A DNA stretch of 64,000 bases from Streptomyces sp. TP-A0356 (GTDB lineage: Bacteria; Actinomycetota; Actinomycetes; Streptomycetales; Streptomycetaceae), in assembly GCF_001417775.1 (NCBI RefSeq), contig NZ_BBZJ01000029.1, forward strand, positions 1 to 64,000, in the 5' to 3' direction. The notes under the pieces are model-generated. The model made no database searches, had not been told where the DNA came from, and saw only the letters and a list, made by a program, of their open reading frames with translations. Below, one piece after another: positions 43,053-52,085 of the stretch (its first letter is position 1; every line of letters begins with the position of its first letter). The translations under genes and the position numbers were made by a program.

Positions 43053-43095
43053 GCACAGGGCCGTTCCCGTCTCACAGAGGGGAGCGGCCCTGTGC
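43053..43095 (+). terminator. Terminator after rho
   Basis: GCACAGGGCCG (43053-43063) pairs with CGGCCCTGTGC (43085-43095), 11 perfect base pairs, starting 13 bases after the rho stop, and is followed by GTTTGT. Confidence 0.85.
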
Positions 43096-43352
43096 GTTTG
43101 TACCGCAGGTGCGGGTGTGGGTGCCGGAGGTGCGGTGTGCGAGATCTTTGCCACAGGGTGCCGGTTTCGAGCGGTATGGCGGCCCTGGAGGAATCCGCAG
43201 GTGAGCGCGGGCCGGATCGCCAGGCGGTGACCCGGTGTGCATGACGGCCCACGCAGCGGGCACGCTGCGTCGTGCAACCCTGTCTCCGGTTTCTCCGTCT
43301 GACCGAACGGAGCGACGATGGACCAGTACAGGCCGTCAGGACTGAGGAGCAC
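43096..43352. other. Intergenic between rho and the LCP gene
   Basis: About 260 bases with no gene. It must hold the promoter of the LCP-protein gene; no clear hexamers. Confidence 0.35.
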
Positions 43353-44486
43353 ATGCCTGCCGAGAGCACGCCGGACACCGGCATAGCCGACGAGGCCACG
43401 ACCGGCCCGCGCCACGGGGCGAGCGGCCGCCGCCGGGCGGGCGGCAAGCGACGCAAGGCCCTGCTGGTCACGGCCTGGACCGCCGCGGGCATCGTCGTGC
43501 TCGGCGGCACCGGCGTCGGCTACCTGTACTTCAAGCTCAACGGCAACCTCAAGGGTGTCGACATCAATCAGGCCCTCGGCACCGACCGGCCCATGAAGGT
43601 CGACAACGGCTCCGAGAACCTCCTGGTCCTCGGCTCCGACACACGCTCCGGCAGCAACAAGGGTCTGGGCGGCGGTACCGACGACGGCACCGGTCGCTCG
43701 GACACGGCGATGATCGTGCACCTCTACAAGGGCCACCAGCAGGCCAGTGTGGTCTCCATCCCGCGCGACACCCTGGTCGACCGCCCCGCGTGCACCGACA
43801 CCAAGGGCGTCACGCACACCGCCGCGCCGCGCTCCATGTTCAACGAGGCGTACTCCACCGGAGGGGCCGCCTGCGCCGTGAAGACCGTCGAGTCGATCAC
43901 CGGTGTCCGTATGGACCACTACGTCGAGGTGGACTTCTCCGGCTTCCAGAAGCTGATCGACGACCTCGGCGGCGTCAAGGTGACCACCACCAAGGACATC
44001 AACGACACCAAGAGCCACCTCGACCTGACGGCCGGCATGCACACCCTCAACGGGCAGCAGTCGCTCGGCCTGGTCCGCACCCGGCACGGCGTCGGCGACG
44101 GCTCCGACCTCGGCCGCATCCAGCTCCAGCAGGCCTTCATCAAGGCCCTGGCCAACCAGGTCAAGGACATCGGCGTGCTGACCAGCCCGACCAAGCTGTA
44201 CGACCTCGCCGACACCGCGACCAAGGCCGTCACCACCGACTCCGACCTGGCCTCCGTCAAGAACCTGGCGTCCTTCGCCAACGGGCTCAAGGGCATCAGC
44301 TCCTCGCACATGAACATGGTGACGATGCCGGTCGAGTACGACCCGGCCGACCCGAACCGCGTCCTCATGCAGAAGGCCAAGGCGCAGCTCGTGTGGGACG
44401 CCCTGAAGAACGACAGGCCGATCCCGGCGAGCGCCACCAAGGGCACGGTCACGGGCGGGGCCAAGGGCGTCGTCACCTCGTCGTAG
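43353..44486 (+). CDS. LytR-CpsA-Psr (LCP) family cell wall transferase
   Basis: 377 aa. Cytoplasmic Arg/Lys-rich N terminus, one membrane helix (ALLVTAWTAAGIVVLGGTGVGYLYF, about 33-57), then the extracellular LCP domain: NLLVLGSDTRSG, RSDTAMIVHLYKGHQQASVVSIPRDTLVD, MDHYVEVDFSGFQKLIDDLGGVKV, LVRTRHGVGDGSDLGRIQLQQAF, all with the Arg and Asp residues that hold the polyprenyl pyrophosphate. It attaches glycopolymers (teichoic acid-like) to peptidoglycan. ATG 43353 follows GAGGAG; in-frame codons upstream lack coding character. Confidence 0.92.
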   Translation: MPAESTPDTGIADEATTGPRHGASGRRRAGGKRRKALLVTAWTAAGIVVLGGTGVGYLYFKLNGNLKGVDINQALGTDRPMKVDNGSENLLVLGSDTRSGSNKGLGGGTDDGTGRSDTAMIVHLYKGHQQASVVSIPRDTLVDRPACTDTKGVTHTAAPRSMFNEAYSTGGAACAVKTVESITGVRMDHYVEVDFSGFQKLIDDLGGVKVTTTKDINDTKSHLDLTAGMHTLNGQQSLGLVRTRHGVGDGSDLGRIQLQQAFIKALANQVKDIGVLTSPTKLYDLADTATKAVTTDSDLASVKNLASFANGLKGISSSHMNMVTMPVEYDPADPNRVLMQKAKAQLVWDALKNDRPIPASATKGTVTGGAKGVVTSS

Positions 44487-44634
44487 TCCGGCGACCGGAG
44501 GCCGGGAATAGATCACCTGTGCCCCCGGTTTTGGGGGATGCGGCCAGTCCTGGCAGACTGGTACGTCGGCTCCGGTTCACGCCTCCGCATCCCGCGGCTG
44601 CGACCCGGCGCCCTCCCGAAATCTAGGAGACACC

Positions 44635-44856
44635 TTGAAGCGCGACATCCACCCCGCGTACGTCGAGACGCAGGTCAGCTGCACCTGCGGCGCGTCGTTC
44701 ACCACTCGCAGCACGATCGAGTCCGGCACCGTCCGGGCCGAGGTCTGCTCCGAGTGCCACCCGTTCTACACGGGCAAGCAGAAGATCCTCGACACCGGTG
44801 GCCGTGTGGCCCGCTTCGAGGCCCGCTTCGGCAAGGCTGCCGCTGCCAAGAAGTAG
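44635..44856 (+). CDS. rpmE: 50S ribosomal protein L31
   Basis: 73 aa. Zinc-binding type: CTCG (16-19) and CSEC (37-40) provide four cysteines. TTG start at 44635 follows AGGAGA with 4-nt spacing. The intact CxxC motifs make this the primary, zinc-dependent L31 rather than the zinc-starvation paralogue. A C5 hairpin (44525-44537) sits upstream. Confidence 0.96.
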   Translation: MKRDIHPAYVETQVSCTCGASFTTRSTIESGTVRAEVCSECHPFYTGKQKILDTGGRVARFEARFGKAAAAKK

Positions 44857-44991
44857 CGAGCCCACAGCGCCGGTCTCCGGTGCTCCCGTCTTCGGGGGCG
44901 CCGGGACCGGCGCTTTGCGGTGCAGCCACTGTTCGACGTACATACGTCCCCACGCCCCGGCCGGGCGGGGGGCATCCCATGGGAGCCGGAG

Positions 44992-46059
44992 ATGTTCGAG
45001 GCGGTCGAGGAACTGGTCGGTGAACACGCCGATCTGGAGAGGAAGCTCGCCGATCCGTCGGTCCACGCGGACCAGGCGAACGCGCGCAAGCTCAACAAGC
45101 GCTACGCCGAGCTGACCCCGATCGTCGCCGCGTACCGCTCCTGGAAGCAGACGGGCGACGACATCGATACCGCGCGCGAACTGGCCGCCGACGACCCGGA
45201 CTTCGCCGCCGAGGTCAAGGAGCTGGAGAAGCAGCGCGAGGAGCTGACCGAGAAGCTGCGCCTGCTGCTCGTCCCGCGCGACCCCAGCGACGACAAGGAC
45301 GTCATCCTGGAGATCAAGGCGGGCGCGGGCGGCGACGAGTCGGCCCTGTTCGCCGGCGACCTGCTGCGCATGTATCTGCGGTACGCCGAGCGCGTCGGCT
45401 GGAAGACCGAGATCATCGACTCCACCGAGTCCGAGCTCGGCGGTTACAAGGACGTCCAGGTCGCCGTGAAGACCCGCGGCCAGACCGAGCCCGGCCAGGG
45501 CGTGTGGGCCCGTCTGAAGTACGAGGGCGGGGTGCACCGTGTGCAGCGCGTGCCGGCGACGGAGTCCCAGGGCCGCATCCACACCTCCGCGGCCGGTGTG
45601 CTGGTCACGCCGGAGGCGGAGGAGGTCGACGTCGAGATCAACCCGAACGACCTGCGCATCGACGTCTACCGCTCCTCGGGACCCGGCGGGCAGTCCGTCA
45701 ACACGACCGACTCCGCGGTGCGGATCACGCACATCCCCACCGGGGTGGTCGCCTCCTGCCAGAACGAGAAGAGCCAGTTGCAGAACAAGCAGCAGGCGAT
45801 GCGTATCCTGCGCTCCAGGCTGCTCGCCATGGCGCAGGAGGAGGCGGAGAAGGAGGCCGCCGACGCCCGCCGCAGCCAGGTCCGCACCGTCGACCGCTCC
45901 GAGAAGATCCGTACGTACAACTTCCCGGAGAACCGCATCTCGGACCACCGTGTCGGCTTCAAGGCGTACAACCTGGACCAGGTCCTGGACGGCGACCTCG
46001 ACGCGGTGATCCAGGCCTGCGTCGACGCGGACTCAGCCGCCAAGCTCGCAGCCGCGTAA
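44992..46059 (+). CDS. prfA: Peptide chain release factor 1
   Basis: 355 aa. Reads UAA and UAG: tripeptide PAT at 188-190. GGQ at 232-234 (SSGPGGQSVNTTDSAVRITHIPTG) triggers peptide release. ATG at 44992 opens the family N terminus MFEAVEELVGEHADLERKL with GGAG upstream. Followed at 27 bases by the methylase that modifies its GGQ glutamine. Confidence 0.97.
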   Translation: MFEAVEELVGEHADLERKLADPSVHADQANARKLNKRYAELTPIVAAYRSWKQTGDDIDTARELAADDPDFAAEVKELEKQREELTEKLRLLLVPRDPSDDKDVILEIKAGAGGDESALFAGDLLRMYLRYAERVGWKTEIIDSTESELGGYKDVQVAVKTRGQTEPGQGVWARLKYEGGVHRVQRVPATESQGRIHTSAAGVLVTPEAEEVDVEINPNDLRIDVYRSSGPGGQSVNTTDSAVRITHIPTGVVASCQNEKSQLQNKQQAMRILRSRLLAMAQEEAEKEAADARRSQVRTVDRSEKIRTYNFPENRISDHRVGFKAYNLDQVLDGDLDAVIQACVDADSAAKLAAA

Positions 46060-46086
46060 GGCATGTAGACAGACCGGAGGACCAGC

Positions 46087-46932
46087 GTGAACCTGCTTCT
46101 CGCGGAGGTGGCCCAGGCCACCCAGCGGCTGGCCGACGCCGGCGTCCCCTCGCCGCGCAACGACGCGGAAGAGCTCGCGGCCTTCGTGCACGGCGTCAAG
46201 CGGGGCGAGCTGCACTCCGTGAAGGACTCGGACTTCGACGCCCGCTACTGGGAGGTCATCGCCCGCCGCGAGGCGCGTGAGCCGCTCCAGCACATCACCG
46301 GGCTCGCCTACTTCCGGTACCTGGAACTCCAGGTCGGCCCGGGGGTGTTCGTCCCGCGCCCGGAGACCGAGTCGGTCGTCGGCTGGGCCATAGACGCCGT
46401 ACGCGCGATGGACGTCGTCGAACCGCTGATCGTGGATCTGTGCACCGGCTCGGGCGCCATCGCGCTCGCCCTGGCGCAGGAGGTGCCGCGCTCCCGCGTG
46501 CACGCCGTTGAGCTGTCCGAGGACGCCCTCCAGTGGACCCGCAAGAACATGGAGGGATCCAGGGTCGACCTGCGCCAGGGAGACGCCCGCACGGCCTTCC
46601 CCGACCTCGACGGCCAGGTCGACCTCGTGATCTCCAACCCGCCGTACATCCCGCTGACCGAGTGGGAGTACGTCGCCCCGGAGGCCCGGGACTACGACCC
46701 CGAACTGGCCCTGTTCTCCGGCGAGGACGGCCTCGACCTCATCCGGCGCCTGGAACGCACCGCGCACCGGCTGCTGCGCCCCGGCGGCGTCGTGGTCATC
46801 GAGCACGCCGACACCCAGGGCGGCCAGGTGCCGTGGATCTTCACCGAGGAGCGGGGCTGGGCCGACGCGGCCGACCACCCCGACCTCAACAACCGCCCGC
46901 GCTTCGCGACCGCCCGCAGGGCGCTGCCGTGA
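46087..46932 (+). CDS. prmC: Release factor glutamine N5-methyltransferase
   Basis: 281 aa. AdoMet motif VDLCTGSGAIALAL (116-129) and catalytic NPPY at 184-187. It methylates the GGQ glutamine of RF1/RF2; its position after prfA supports this. GTG at 46087 with GGAGGA upstream. The stop overlaps a tiny coupled ORF. Confidence 0.96.
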   Translation: MNLLLAEVAQATQRLADAGVPSPRNDAEELAAFVHGVKRGELHSVKDSDFDARYWEVIARREAREPLQHITGLAYFRYLELQVGPGVFVPRPETESVVGWAIDAVRAMDVVEPLIVDLCTGSGAIALALAQEVPRSRVHAVELSEDALQWTRKNMEGSRVDLRQGDARTAFPDLDGQVDLVISNPPYIPLTEWEYVAPEARDYDPELALFSGEDGLDLIRRLERTAHRLLRPGGVVVIEHADTQGGQVPWIFTEERGWADAADHPDLNNRPRFATARRALP

Positions 46933-46985
46933 GCACCCCCCAGACTCTCTTTCCGCAGCAGTACGTGTACGAGGAGGCCAGCTGA
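46929..46985 (+). CDS. Tiny coupling ORF between prmC and sua5 (18 aa)
   Basis: GTG at 46929 overlaps the prmC stop (GTGA) and encodes MSTPQTLFPQQYVYEEAS, ending two bases before the next start. The ribosome site of the following gene (GAGGAGG, 46971-46977) is inside it. It may act only to carry ribosomes from prmC to the next gene, or be a real microprotein. Confidence 0.45.
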   Translation: MSTPQTLFPQQYVYEEAS

Positions 46986-46987
46986 AG

Positions 46988-47635
46988 ATGGCACGGCGAT
47001 ACGACACCAACGACGCGACCGACCGGGCGACGGGTCTGCGTGAGGCGGCGTCCGCCGTCCGCCGTGGCGAGCTCGTGGTGCTGCCGACCGACACGGTGTA
47101 CGGCATCGGCGCCGACGCGTTCTCCTCGGAGGCCGTGGCCGACCTGCTTCAGGCCAAGGGCCGGGGCCGCAACATGCCCACGCCCGTCCTCATCGGCTCC
47201 CCGAACACCCTGCACGGCCTCGTCACGGACTTCTCCGAGATGGCCTGGGAGCTGGTCGACGCGTTCTGGCCGGGCGCCCTCACGCTCGTCGCCAGGCACC
47301 AGCCGTCCCTGCAGTGGGACCTGGGGGACACCCGTGGCACCGTCGCCGTGCGCATGCCGCTGCACCCGGTCGCCATCGAGCTGCTGACGGAGGTCGGCCC
47401 GATGGCCGTCTCCTCCGCGAACCTGACCGGCCACCCGGCGCCGGAGAACTGCGCCGCCGCGCAGGAGATGCTCGGCGACTCGGTCTCCGTCTACCTGGAC
47501 GGTGGCCCGACCCCCGGCAACGTCCCGTCCTCGATCGTCGACGTCACGGGCAAGGTGCCGGTGCTGCTGCGCCAGGGCGCGTTGTCGGCCGATGAGCTGC
47601 GCAAGGTCGTACCCGACCTCGAGGTGGCGAATTGA
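46988..47635 (+). CDS. L-threonylcarbamoyladenylate synthase (Sua5/YrdC/YciO family)
   Basis: 215 aa. Makes threonylcarbamoyl-AMP from threonine, bicarbonate and ATP for the t6A37 modification of ANN-decoding tRNAs. REAASAVRRGELVVLPTDTVYGIGADAF, KGRGRNMPTPVLIGS, FWPGALTLVARHQPSL, VAVRMPLHPVAIELL and SSANLTGHPAP are the family motifs. The stop overlaps the next gene (TTGA). Confidence 0.93.
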   Translation: MARRYDTNDATDRATGLREAASAVRRGELVVLPTDTVYGIGADAFSSEAVADLLQAKGRGRNMPTPVLIGSPNTLHGLVTDFSEMAWELVDAFWPGALTLVARHQPSLQWDLGDTRGTVAVRMPLHPVAIELLTEVGPMAVSSANLTGHPAPENCAAAQEMLGDSVSVYLDGGPTPGNVPSSIVDVTGKVPVLLRQGALSADELRKVVPDLEVAN

Positions 47636-48309
47636 CAGCCCCTGCCGCGGGGCGTGGCATAGGCAACGGGGACGAGGCGGGGAGCCCGGTGGCACCGGGG
47701 CCTCCCCGCGACACCTTCCGCATCCTTCACGTCAGCACCGGCAACGTGTGCCGCTCGCCGATCACCGAGCGGCTGACCCGCCATGCCCTGGCGGACCGGC
47801 TCGGTGACCCGCTGTGGGGTGGGCTGATCGTGGAGAGCGCGGGCACCTGGGGCCATGAGGGCGCGCCCATGGAGGCGAACGCCGAGGCGGTCCTCGCGGA
47901 CTTCGGCGCGGACGCATCCGGGTTCACGGGGCGGGAGCTCCTGGACGAGCACGTCATCCGCGCCGACCTGGTCCTGACCGCGACGCGCGACCACCGTGCC
48001 CAGGTCATCTCCATGGGCCACTCGGCGGGACTGCGCACCTTCACCCTGAAGGAGTTCACCCGCCTCGTACGGGCCATAGACCCCGCGACGCTGCCGCCCC
48101 TGGAGGACGGCGTGGTCGCGCGGGCCCGTGCCCTGGTCCGTGCCGCCGCGGCGCTGCGCGGCTGGCTGCTGGCCCCGACGGCGGAGGCGGACGAGGTGTA
48201 CGACCCGTACGGAGCGCCGCTGACGTTCTTCCGGTCGATCGGGGACGAGATCCAGCAGGCGCTGGACCCGGTGGTCACGGCCCTGACGGGCGTCGCGGCG
48301 CCCAGGTAG
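47632..48309 (+). CDS. Low-molecular-weight phosphatase-fold protein lacking the catalytic Cys
   Basis: 225 aa; TTG start overlaps the sua5-type gene stop. The P loop reads HVSTGNVCRSPITER: in active enzymes the first position of the CX5R loop is the nucleophilic Cys, here Ser35, while Arg41 is kept. The general-acid DP motif is present (VYDPYG). There is a 28-residue Gly/Ala/Pro-rich extension at the N terminus. Either it is a pseudophosphatase that binds phosphotyrosine-like ligands, or it uses other chemistry. Confidence 0.8.
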   Translation: MTAPAAGRGIGNGDEAGSPVAPGPPRDTFRILHVSTGNVCRSPITERLTRHALADRLGDPLWGGLIVESAGTWGHEGAPMEANAEAVLADFGADASGFTGRELLDEHVIRADLVLTATRDHRAQVISMGHSAGLRTFTLKEFTRLVRAIDPATLPPLEDGVVARARALVRAAAALRGWLLAPTAEADEVYDPYGAPLTFFRSIGDEIQQALDPVVTALTGVAAPR

Positions 48310-48418
48310 GCCCCCGCCGGGGTGCGGCTGCGCCCGGTGCGACGACTCGCGCCATACCGGGCGCCCCCCAGGACCGCGGCCTACATTGGACGTACGTTCC
48401 CGACGCCCGGAGCCCACC

Positions 48419-49660
48419 ATGGCGGTCCCCCACACCCTTGAGGCCGATGTCCTGCGACGGCAGGACCCCGAGCTGGCCGAGATCCTCCTCGGGGAGCTCA
48501 CCCGGCAGTCGACGACGCTCCAGCTCATCGCCGCCGAGAACTTCACCTCGCCGGCGGTGCTGGCCGCCCTCGGGTCCCCGCTCGCCAACAAGTACGCCGA
48601 GGGGTATCCCGGCGCCCGGCACCACGGCGGGTGCGAGATCGTCGACGTCGCCGAGCGCATCGCCGTGGAGCGGGCCAAGGCGCTGTTCGGCGCCCAGCAC
48701 GCCAATGTGCAGTCGCACTCGGGGTCGTCCGCGATGCTCGCCGCGTACGCCGCCCTGCTCAGGCCCGGCGACACCGTGCTCGCCCTGGGGCTGCCGCACG
48801 GCGGCCATCTCACGCACGGCTCGCCCGAGAACTTCTCGGGCCGCTGGTTCGACTTCGTGGGCTACGGACTGGAGGCGGAGTCGGGCCTCATCGACCACGA
48901 ACAGGTGCGCGCCCTCGCCCGTACGCACCGCCCCAAGGCGATCGTGTGCGGGTCCATCGCCTACCCGCGGCACATCGACTACGCCTTCTTCCGGGACGTC
49001 GCCGACGAGGTGGGCGCGTATCTCATCGCCGACGCCGCTCATCCGATGGGTCTCGTCGCCGGGGGAGCGGCGCCCAGCCCGGTGCCGTACGCCGACGTGG
49101 TCTGCGCCACCACGCACAAGGTGCTGCGCGGCCCGCGCGGCGGCATGATCCTGTGCGGCGGCGAACTGGCCGAGCGTGTGGACCGGGCCGTCTTCCCCTT
49201 CACCCAGGGCGGCGCCCAGATGCACAGCATCGCCGCCAAGGCGGTCGCGTTCGGGGAGGCGTCGACCGCGGCCTTCGCCGCGTACGCCCATCAGGTGGTC
49301 GCCAACGCCCGGCGGCTCGCGGCGGGACTGGCGGAAGAGGGGCTGGTGGTCACCACCGGAGGCACCGACACCCATCTGCTGACCGTCGACCCCGCTCCGC
49401 TCGGCGTCGACGGCCGCACCGCACGGGGGCGGCTCGCGGCGGCCGGTATGGTCCTGGACACATGTGCACTGCCCCACGGCGACGCCCGCGGACTGCGCCT
49501 GGGCACCGCCGCACTCACCACGCAGGGCATGGGCGAGACCGAGATGGCCTACGTGGCCAGGCTGTTCGCCTCCGTGCTGCGCGACGAGGTGGACGGCAGG
49601 AAGGCACGTGAAGAAGTCCGGGAGCTCACCGGCAGATTTCCGCCGTATCCCGGCCGGTGA
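48419..49660 (+). CDS. glyA: Serine hydroxymethyltransferase
   Basis: 413 aa. Interconverts serine and glycine with tetrahydrofolate and PLP. AAENFTS (39-45), NKYAEGYPGARHHGGCEIVD (57-76) and PLP lysine K234 in TTHKVLRGPRGG are intact; DAAHPMGLVAGG (205-216) differs a little from the usual DMAHIAGLVA, as expected for a second SHMT paralogue. ATG 48419. Possible -10 TACATT at 48382. Confidence 0.92.
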   Translation: MAVPHTLEADVLRRQDPELAEILLGELTRQSTTLQLIAAENFTSPAVLAALGSPLANKYAEGYPGARHHGGCEIVDVAERIAVERAKALFGAQHANVQSHSGSSAMLAAYAALLRPGDTVLALGLPHGGHLTHGSPENFSGRWFDFVGYGLEAESGLIDHEQVRALARTHRPKAIVCGSIAYPRHIDYAFFRDVADEVGAYLIADAAHPMGLVAGGAAPSPVPYADVVCATTHKVLRGPRGGMILCGGELAERVDRAVFPFTQGGAQMHSIAAKAVAFGEASTAAFAAYAHQVVANARRLAAGLAEEGLVVTTGGTDTHLLTVDPAPLGVDGRTARGRLAAAGMVLDTCALPHGDARGLRLGTAALTTQGMGETEMAYVARLFASVLRDEVDGRKAREEVRELTGRFPPYPGR

Positions 49661-49787
49661 GGGGTAGGCACAGCGGAGTACACAGCCACACGTGCAACCA
49701 TCGTCGCTACCCGTTCGTCCCCATCCATATGCACGCAGAGCTAGGGTGTGGGGCTGAGGATGCCCAGCGAGACCTGTGGGGAAGCCC

Positions 49788-51125
49788 GTGCGTGAATACC
49801 TGCTGACGCTCTGCATCACGGCCGCGGTGACGTATCTGCTGACAGGGCCGGTACGCAAGTTCGCGATCGTGGCCGGAGCCATGCCGGAGATCCGGGCACG
49901 TGACGTGCACCGGGAACCCACTCCCCGGCTCGGCGGTATCGCCATGTTCTTCGGCCTGTGCGCGGGCCTGCTGGTCGCCGACCACCTCAAGAACCTCAAC
50001 GAGGTCTTCGCCAGCTCGAACGAGCCCCGTGCGCTGCTGTCCGGAGCGGCGCTCATCTGGCTCATCGGCGTGCTGGACGACAAGTTCGAGATCGACGCCC
50101 TGATCAAGCTGGGCGGTCAGATGATCGCCGCGGGCGTCATGGTGATGCAGGGTCTGACGATCCTGTGGCTGCCCGTCCCGGGCGTCGGCCTGGTCGCGCT
50201 CACACAGTGGCAGGGCACCCTGCTGACGGTGGCGCTGGTCGTCATCACGATCAACGCGGTCAACTTCGTCGACGGCCTCGACGGCCTCGCCGCCGGCATG
50301 GTGTGCATCGCCTCGGCCGCGTTCTTCATGTACGCCTACCGCATCTGGTACGGCTTCGGGCTGGAGCCCGCGGCCCCGGCGACCCTGTTCGCGGCCATCC
50401 TGATGGGCATGTGCCTGGGCTTCCTGCCGCACAACATGCATCCGGCGCGGATCTTCATGGGCGACTCGGGGTCGATGCTGATCGGGCTCGTGCTCGCCGC
50501 GGGTGCCATCTCGATCACCGGGCAGGTGGACCCGGACTCGATGAACCTGTTCTCCGGCTCCGTGCGCGCGACCGTCCACCAGACCGTCCCCGTCTACATC
50601 CCGCTGCTGCTCCCGCTGACGATCATCGCGGTCCCGGCCGCGGACCTCATCCTCGCGATCGTCCGCCGCACCTGGCGCGGCCAGTCGCCGTTCGCCGCGG
50701 ACCGCGGGCATCTGCACCACCGGCTGCTGGAGATCGGGCACTCGCACAGCAGGGCCGTGCTGATCATGTACTTCTGGTCGGCGCTCATCGCCTTCGGGGC
50801 CCTGGGCTACTCCGTGAACTCCGCGTCGATGTGGATCGTGCTCGGCATCGTGGTGCTGAGCGCGGTCGGTCTGATCCTGCTCCTGCTGCCGCGGTTCACG
50901 CCGCGTGCTCCCCGCTGGGCCGAGTCCTTCGTGCCGCCCCGCTACCGCCGTCGGCGCCGGGCCGTGGAGCCGGTGCCGGCCGCCGCGTACGGCACGGGGG
51001 AGGAGCGGCGGCCGGAGCGTGTGCACCGCACGCCGGTCGGGGCCGGGGTCCCGAGGGTCAACGGGGCCACCGCGATCAGTGGTCGTACGCGCCTGGAACG
51101 GCGCGAGACCGAGTCCTCGCGCTGA
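49788..51125 (+). CDS. WecA/MraY-family undecaprenyl-phosphate sugar-1-phosphate transferase
   Basis: 445 aa with about ten membrane helices. Signature loops: DVHREPTPRLGGIAMF, LIGVLDDKFEIDALIKLGGQ (DD pair), NAVNFVDGLDGLAAG, NMHPARIFMGDSGSMLIG and DRGHLHHRLLEIGHSH (HLHHR of the WecA group). It links GlcNAc-1-phosphate (or a similar sugar) to the lipid carrier for wall polymers. GTG 49788 follows GGGGAAG; GTG 49776 is possible. A basic disordered cytoplasmic tail follows residue 375. Confidence 0.92.
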   Translation: MREYLLTLCITAAVTYLLTGPVRKFAIVAGAMPEIRARDVHREPTPRLGGIAMFFGLCAGLLVADHLKNLNEVFASSNEPRALLSGAALIWLIGVLDDKFEIDALIKLGGQMIAAGVMVMQGLTILWLPVPGVGLVALTQWQGTLLTVALVVITINAVNFVDGLDGLAAGMVCIASAAFFMYAYRIWYGFGLEPAAPATLFAAILMGMCLGFLPHNMHPARIFMGDSGSMLIGLVLAAGAISITGQVDPDSMNLFSGSVRATVHQTVPVYIPLLLPLTIIAVPAADLILAIVRRTWRGQSPFAADRGHLHHRLLEIGHSHSRAVLIMYFWSALIAFGALGYSVNSASMWIVLGIVVLSAVGLILLLLPRFTPRAPRWAESFVPPRYRRRRRAVEPVPAAAYGTGEERRPERVHRTPVGAGVPRVNGATAISGRTRLERRETESSR

Positions 51126-51422
51126 CATTACAGGTAAGAATCTGACTAGCGCGTTGCCAAATCCTGGGGTTCCAAAGCGCCCTAATACCAGACAAGCCGA
51201 CCCTCCATCCGCACAGACGGGCAGGTTCACTCTCATGTGTGACGGCAGGCACACCCCTAGGTAAAGACCGCATCAAATAGTTTGTGATACGGTTCACGAG
51301 AACCCCGGGACAGAGCCGAAGGACCCCAGTGCGACGGTCCCTCGGCGTGAGGATCCCGCTCGGCCCGGGACTACGCTCGTCCATGACGACACCCTGCCCC
51401 CTGTGAAAGCGGAGTTGCCGCC
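51126..51422. other. Upstream region of the atp operon
   Basis: 297 bases with no gene. The relatively AT-rich patch 51270-51300 (CAAATAGTTTGTGATACGG) is the best candidate for the operon promoter, but no exact hexamer pair is certain. Confidence 0.4.
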
Positions 51423-51860
51423 ATGCCGTCCAATGACGCCCGGAACCTACTGCAGACCGCTGCGCCCACAGCGGCCGTCGGCGTGATCGCCGTCGCCGTC
51501 AGTGGTGCGGTCGCGGGAGGCAAGGGGGCGCTCGGCGCGGCCGTCGGCACACTGCTGGCCGTCCTCTTCATGGGGATCGGTCTGTACGTCCTGCAGTGGA
51601 CGGCGAAGACGCTCCCGCATCTGTTCCAGGCCATGGGACTGATGCTCTATGTCGCCCAGCTCCTGCTGCTCCTGATCTTCGTGGCTCTCTTCAAGGGCAC
51701 TTCCCTCTTCAATCCGAAGGCGTTCGCGATCGCGCTCGTCGTCGCGACGGTCGTATGGATGGCGGCGCAGGCTCGTGCGCACATGAAGGCCAAGATCTTC
51801 TACGTCGACCCGGACTCCGAGAAGAGCGAGAAGTACGAGAAGACAGGGTCCAGGTCGTGA
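51423..51860 (+). CDS. atpI: ATP synthase protein I
   Basis: 145 aa with four membrane helices (APTAAVGVIAVAVSGAVAGG; ALGAAVGTLLAVLFMGIGLYVLQW; AMGLMLYVAQLLLLLIFVALF; AFAIALVVATVVWMAAQARAH). First gene of the F-ATPase operon, thought to help assemble the c-ring. There is a gap of 225 bases before atpB. Confidence 0.85.
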   Translation: MPSNDARNLLQTAAPTAAVGVIAVAVSGAVAGGKGALGAAVGTLLAVLFMGIGLYVLQWTAKTLPHLFQAMGLMLYVAQLLLLLIFVALFKGTSLFNPKAFAIALVVATVVWMAAQARAHMKAKIFYVDPDSEKSEKYEKTGSRS

Positions 51861-52085
51861 GGGGTAGGGGCGGGATAAAGACGTGTGAGATCTCCTGCTA
51901 TCGTCCGGTGCCAACTGCGGCATCGCGGGCGAGGGTAGCTGAGCTGACGCCTGCTCAATCGCGAGGCTTGATGCCCGACAGCCGCCCCCACATCCGTATC
52001 ACCAGTCCGGTGCCGATCCGCGGCTGCGCGCCGCGCCGACACAACGAGGTTGCCGTACCCATGCGTCACGCCGAAGGAGCCCGCG

